Origin: Bradyrhizobium sp. U87765 SZCCT0048 | Lineage (GTDB): Bacteria > Pseudomonadota > Alphaproteobacteria > Rhizobiales > Xanthobacteraceae | Assembly: GCF_018131225.1 (NCBI RefSeq) | Contig: NZ_JAFCMM010000002.1 | Location: forward strand, 62,001-126,000 | DNA length: 64,000 nt | Direction of reading: 5' to 3' | Part shown: positions 63,935-64,000 of the stretch, one piece after another | Position numbering within the stretch: the first letter of the stretch is position 1 | Layout: every line of letters starts with the position of its first letter | Translations under genes and position numbers: made by a program | The notes under the pieces: generated by a model | The model's database searches: none | What the model saw: the letters and a program-made list of their open reading frames with translations, nothing else | What the model was told of the DNA's origin: nothing

Positions 63935-64000
63935 CGCAGCAACCAGTCCGCCAGCAGGTAGGCGCGGCCCGATTTTTGTCAATGCAAACATCGGGAAACG

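Overview
The window is high-GC DNA with densely packed genes. It looks chromosomal, from an alphaproteobacterium of the Bradyrhizobium/Rhodopseudomonas lineage (Nitrobacteraceae). That placement is an inference from gene content and order (hflK-hflC-DUF2065-degP, serB, miaA, ilvI-ilvN-ilvC, leuA), from the small sigma-region-1.1-like protein, and from two families of dispersed intergenic palindromic repeats. I saw no tRNA, rRNA, CRISPR array, insertion sequence or prophage gene.

Left part (1-14.3 kb): a gene fragment runs off the left edge. Next come leuA with a Leu-rich leader ORF and mutually exclusive RNA pairings, and an ArsR/SRPBCC pair with repeated operator-like motifs. A five-gene minus-strand operon follows (10464 down to 3452). 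It encodes a ribose-type ABC importer in which one permease carries a C-terminal strictosidine-synthase/SMP-30-like beta-propeller, and a second propeller gene sits next to it. An HlyD-DHA2 efflux pair with a divergent AraC regulator completes this part.

Middle (14.3-30 kb): a PPK2 kinase; a NitT/TauT-type importer operon ending in a NUDIX hydrolase; a divergent osmoprotectant-type importer whose permease and binding protein are fused, followed by RidA; a PAS-PAS-GGDEF-EAL protein; and assorted enzymes (GNAT, methyltransferase, HD, DUF2147, HAD, PhoD). Upstream of phoD are two tandem terminator-like hairpins that no upstream gene explains, so a small RNA or an attenuator is possible there.

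Right-middle (30-49 kb): a PhyH-like dioxygenase, a membrane sulfatase-like protein, a DHA2 transporter interrupted by one amber codon, LysR regulators, L-serine dehydratase, an M20 amidohydrolase with a DUF3100-like membrane protein, a serine beta-lactamase-like protein, a TetR/MFS divergent pair controlled through a 19-bp perfect inverted repeat, an SDR, an orphan binding protein, a class III cyclase, BluB and an LprI-like protein.

Right part (49-64 kb): branched-chain amino acid synthesis (ilvC, ilvN, ilvI) with a complete Ile/Val/Leu leader-peptide attenuator in front of ilvI. After it come a 59-aa sigma-1.1-like protein, miaA, divergent serB, a LysR/lipocalin/enolase-superfamily cluster, and the membrane-protease quality-control genes degP, DUF2065, hflC and hflK. 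The leuA and ilvI leaders together suggest that the branched-chain pathway here is controlled by ribosome-mediated attenuation.
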